NCBI GenBank assembly: GCA_030157755.1
Contig: JAOAUD010000011.1
Location: 1-32,393 of the forward strand
Length of the DNA stretch: 32,393 nucleotides
Direction of reading: 5' to 3'
DNA from: Candidatus Nanopelagicales bacterium
GTDB lineage: Bacteria; Actinomycetota; Actinomycetes; S36-B12; UBA10799
A program made the translations under genes and the position numbers. Shown here piece by piece: positions 30,333 to 32,393 of this stretch (within the stretch, counting starts at the first letter, position 1; every line of letters begins with the position of its first letter). A model generated the notes under the pieces. It made no database searches, was not told the DNA's origin, and worked only from the letters and a program-made list of their open reading frames with translations.

Positions 30333-32003
30333 CTATCCGCGAGTGAGCTTGCGGTAGGTCGCTCGCGTTGGGCGAGCTGCCTCGGGACCAAGGCGTTCGA
30401 TCTTGTTCGCCTCGTAGGACTCGAAGTTGCCCTCAAACCAGAACCACTGGGAATCGCCCTCGTACGCGAGGATGTGGGTGGCAACGCGGTCGAGGAACCA
30501 CCGGTCGTGGCTGGTGATCACGGCACAACCCGGGAAGTCCAGCAGCGCGTTCTCCAGACTCGACAAAGTTTCGACGTCGAGGTCGTTTGTCGGTTCGTCA
30601 AGCAGCAACAGGTTGCCACCGATCTTCAGCGTCAGCGCCAAGTTAAGGCGGTTGCGCTCACCACCAGAAAGCACTCCGGCTGGCTTCTGCTGGTCGGGAC
30701 CCTTGAAGCCAAAGGCGCTGACGTACGCGCGGCTAGGCATCTCGACCTTGCCAACTTTCAGGTAGTCGAGGCCATCGGAGACGACCTCCCACACGTTCTT
30801 CTTCGGGTCGATCCCACCCCGACTCTGGTCAACATACGAAATCGAGACTGTGTCGCCAATCTTGATCGATCCACTGTTGGGCTCTTCCTGACCAACAATC
30901 ATCTTGAACAGGGTGGTCTTTCCAACACCGTTCGGTCCGATCACACCCACGATGCCGTTGCGCGGGAGCGAGAACGAAAGGTCGTCAATGAGGATGCGGT
31001 CGTCGAACCCCTTCGTCAGGTCCGTCGCCTCAACCACGATGTTTCCAAGGCGTGGACCCGGGGGAATCTGGATCTCCTCGAAGTCCAACTTGTTGGTGCG
31101 CTCGGCCTCGGCGGCCATCTCTTCGTAGCGACCAAGTCGGGACTTGCTCTTCGCCTGGCGAGCCTTCGGATTGGATCGAACCCATTCAAGTTCGTCAACG
31201 AGACGCTTGCGAAGCTTCGCGTCCTTCTGACCCTCGACCTTCAGGCGCGCAGCCTTCGCCTCGAGGTAGGTCGAGTAGTTGCCTTCGTAGGGGTACGCAC
31301 GGCCGCGGTCGAGTTCGAGGATCCACTCGGCGACGTTGTCGAGGAAGTACCTGTCGTGTGTGATCGCAACAATGGTTCCTGGGTACTTCTCGAGGTGCTG
31401 CTCAAGCCACTGCACGCTCTCGGCATCCAAGTGGTTTGTTGGTTCGTCAAGCAGGAGCAGGTCGGGCTGAGCCAGAAGCAACTTGCACAGGGCAACTCGG
31501 CGGCGTTCACCACCGGACAAGACCGTGACATCGGCGTCTGGCGGCGGGCACCGCAGCGCCTCCATTGCTTGTTCAAGCTGGGCATCGAGATCCCACGCAT
31601 TGCGGTGATCGAGCTGCTCCTGCAACGTGCCCATCTCGGAAAGCAGGCTGTCGTAGTCGGCCTCGGGATCGGCAAGGGCCTCAGAGACTTCGTTGAAGCG
31701 AGCCATCATGGCCTTGGTCTCGGCCACGCCCTCCTCAACGTTCTCCAACACGGTCTTGTCTGGATCGAGGTCCGGCTCCTGCAGCAAGATGCCGACAGTC
31801 GCGCCGGGAGCAAGGAGCGCATCACCGTTCGATGGCTGGTCAAGCCCTGCCATGATCTTGATCAAACTCGACTTACCGGCACCGTTAGGCCCGACGACGC
31901 CGATCTTCGCCCCAGGAAGGAACGACAGAGTCACGTCGTCGAGAACCACCTTGTCGCCGTGAGCCCGACGAGCCTTACGCAATGTGTAGATGAATTCAGC
32001 CAC
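30333..32003 (-). CDS. ettA: energy-dependent translational throttle ABC-F protein
   Basis: 556 residues from GTG 32003, one longer than E. coli EttA. Two ABC domains: Walker A at 38-45 (Gly-Pro-Asn-Gly-Ala-Gly-Lys-Ser), signature Leu-Ser-Gly-Gly-Glu at 162-166 and catalytic Glu187 in the first; Walker A at 356-363, signature at 445-449 and Glu470 in the second. The linker (about 245-315) is long, charged and rich in Lys/Arg, as in the P-site tRNA interaction motif region. The first domain contains the helical insert (about 95-150) expected for the arm. There are no membrane helices. It binds the ribosomal E site and gates the first steps of elongation according to ATP level. It follows the ssb gene on the same strand. 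Confidence 0.97.
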   Translation of the reverse strand: MAEFIYTLRKARRAHGDKVVLDDVTLSFLPGAKIGVVGPNGAGKSSLIKIMAGLDQPSNGDALLAPGATVGILLQEPDLDPDKTVLENVEEGVAETKAMMARFNEVSEALADPEADYDSLLSEMGTLQEQLDHRNAWDLDAQLEQAMEALRCPPPDADVTVLSGGERRRVALCKLLLAQPDLLLLDEPTNHLDAESVQWLEQHLEKYPGTIVAITHDRYFLDNVAEWILELDRGRAYPYEGNYSTYLEAKAARLKVEGQKDAKLRKRLVDELEWVRSNPKARQAKSKSRLGRYEEMAAEAERTNKLDFEEIQIPPGPRLGNIVVEATDLTKGFDDRILIDDLSFSLPRNGIVGVIGPNGVGKTTLFKMIVGQEEPNSGSIKIGDTVSISYVDQSRGGIDPKKNVWEVVSDGLDYLKVGKVEMPSRAYVSAFGFKGPDQQKPAGVLSGGERNRLNLALTLKIGGNLLLLDEPTNDLDVETLSSLENALLDFPGCAVITSHDRWFLDRVATHILAYEGDSQWFWFEGNFESYEANKIERLGPEAARPTRATYRKLTRG

Positions 32004-32011
32004 GTTGAGTA

Positions 32012-32017
32012 AGGGTA
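32012..32017 (-). promoter_or_regulatory. possible -10 box TACCCT upstream of ettA
   Basis: On the - strand TACCCT ends eight bases before GTG 32003, so the transcript would have almost no leader. The spacing is one or two bases longer than in the other leaderless cases here, and no Shine-Dalgarno is seen. Confidence 0.35.
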
Positions 32018-32037
32018 ATGACCATCCACAACGATGC

Positions 32038-32393
32038 CTACGCCGCGTCGGTGCTCACCCGTTGAGGCCCCGACGGCTCGGCGCGTGGAAGACGGCTGAA
32101 TGCCGTGCGTCCTCGAGAGAGATCGTGGCCAATCGCTTGGACCGAGACCTCGCTCGACACCTTGAGTTGCCCTGTATCTGACGTCCACTCCCGGATTCGG
32201 AGTCGGCCGGAAACAATCACGGGATCGCCGCGGTTCACGCTGGCCAACACATTCTCCGCGGTGTGCCGCCAAGCGACAACGTTGAAGTACGACGATTCGC
32301 CTCCCACGTAGCGCTCGAGCGTCCGGTCATACCGTCGTTCGTGCACGACCATGCGAAATCGCGCCATGACGTCGCCGTTGCTGGTGGTGTGCC
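32038..32393 (-). CDS. ssb: single-stranded DNA-binding protein, SsbB-like (5' end outside the window)
   Basis: The frame stays open to the right edge, and the residues before the Met at 32367 (Thr-Thr-Ser-Asn-Gly-Asp-Val) continue the OB-fold in the way all bacterial SSBs do, so the start lies beyond the window. Visible are about 117 residues: Met-Ala-Arg-Phe-Arg-Met-Val-Val strand, a charged loop, Tyr-Phe-Asn-Val-Val-Ala-Trp-Arg, the Ala-Glu-Asn-Val helix, Gly-Asp-Pro-Val-Ile-Val-Ser-Gly-Arg-Leu and a final strand. The protein then stops after a short Pro/Ser/Arg tail and lacks the acidic Asp-Asp-(Ile/Leu)-Pro-Phe tip that recruits replication partners in the main SSB. It is therefore probably the SsbB paralogue, comparable to the gene beside ettA in mycobacteria. 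Confidence 0.9.
   Translation of the reverse strand, partial: HTTSNGDVMARFRMVVHERRYDRTLERYVGGESSYFNVVAWRHTAENVLASVNRGDPVIVSGRLRIREWTSDTGQLKVSSEVSVQAIGHDLSRGRTAFSRLPRAEPSGPQRVSTDAA

Noticed and set aside
30288-32012. 574-codon open frame on the + strand opposite ettA
   Set aside because: It is the antisense shadow of a well-conserved gene, with a composition set by the codon bias of ettA; it has no family features and no ribosome binding site.
32038-32367. Reading the ssb gene as a complete 109-residue protein starting at 32367
   Set aside because: The frame continues to the window edge with residues that belong to the OB fold, so that Met is internal.

Overview
The window is about 32.4 kb of moderately high-GC DNA from an actinomycete-type (Actinomycetota) chromosome. 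The evidence is many GTG and some TTG starts, PASTA-type class A penicillin-binding protein architecture, a group II truncated haemoglobin (GlbO type), DUF5130 and LapA-like small membrane proteins, and a pepN ... glbO ... ettA-ssb gene order resembling the Rv2467-Rv2478c region of Mycobacterium tuberculosis (recalled, not searched). I cannot name a genus. Both ends cut genes: an MFS exporter at the left and a single-strand DNA-binding protein at the right. I saw no tRNA, rRNA, CRISPR array, insertion sequence or phage gene, and no gene-free stretch over 300 bases.

Layout. 1-6094 is mostly exported: the end of a drug-type MFS transporter, then a secreted pentapeptide-repeat protein, a secreted sulfatase and a secreted beta-helix protein, all on the + strand. 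6129-9532 is mixed: an orphan lipoprotein and a chlorophyllase-like hydrolase on the - strand, then a DUF167 protein and a secreted glutamine-amidotransferase-like (BPL_N) protein on the + strand. 9576-14366 is a - strand cell-envelope unit: a small lipoprotein, an unrecognised membrane-anchored 480-residue protein, a second small lipoprotein and a bifunctional PBP with a PASTA domain; the last three are joined by 4-base start/stop overlaps. 14530-17861 holds a quinone-reductase-like enzyme, a DMT-type permease, a zinc alcohol dehydrogenase and a small membrane protein. 17858-32393 is the conserved chromosomal part: a GRAM/PH-like membrane protein, pepN, a DUF5130 pair, a LapA-amidase-malQ operon, a prolyl-oligopeptidase-family peptidase, an MscS channel, glbO, a conserved hypothetical, ettA and ssb.

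Two sequence-level patterns recur. First, six or seven genes without a Shine-Dalgarno have a TANNNT -10 box ending 6-8 bases before the start codon, the signature of leaderless transcripts. Second, many genes end in a GC-rich inverted repeat that straddles the stop codon, the best being a perfect 9-bp stem at 9507-9530; these may be compact terminators between closely packed genes.

The most promising uncharacterised system is the PBP-linked envelope operon: two similar small lipoproteins and a novel membrane protein co-translated with a peptidoglycan synthase. The secreted pentapeptide/sulfatase/beta-helix group is a second candidate.
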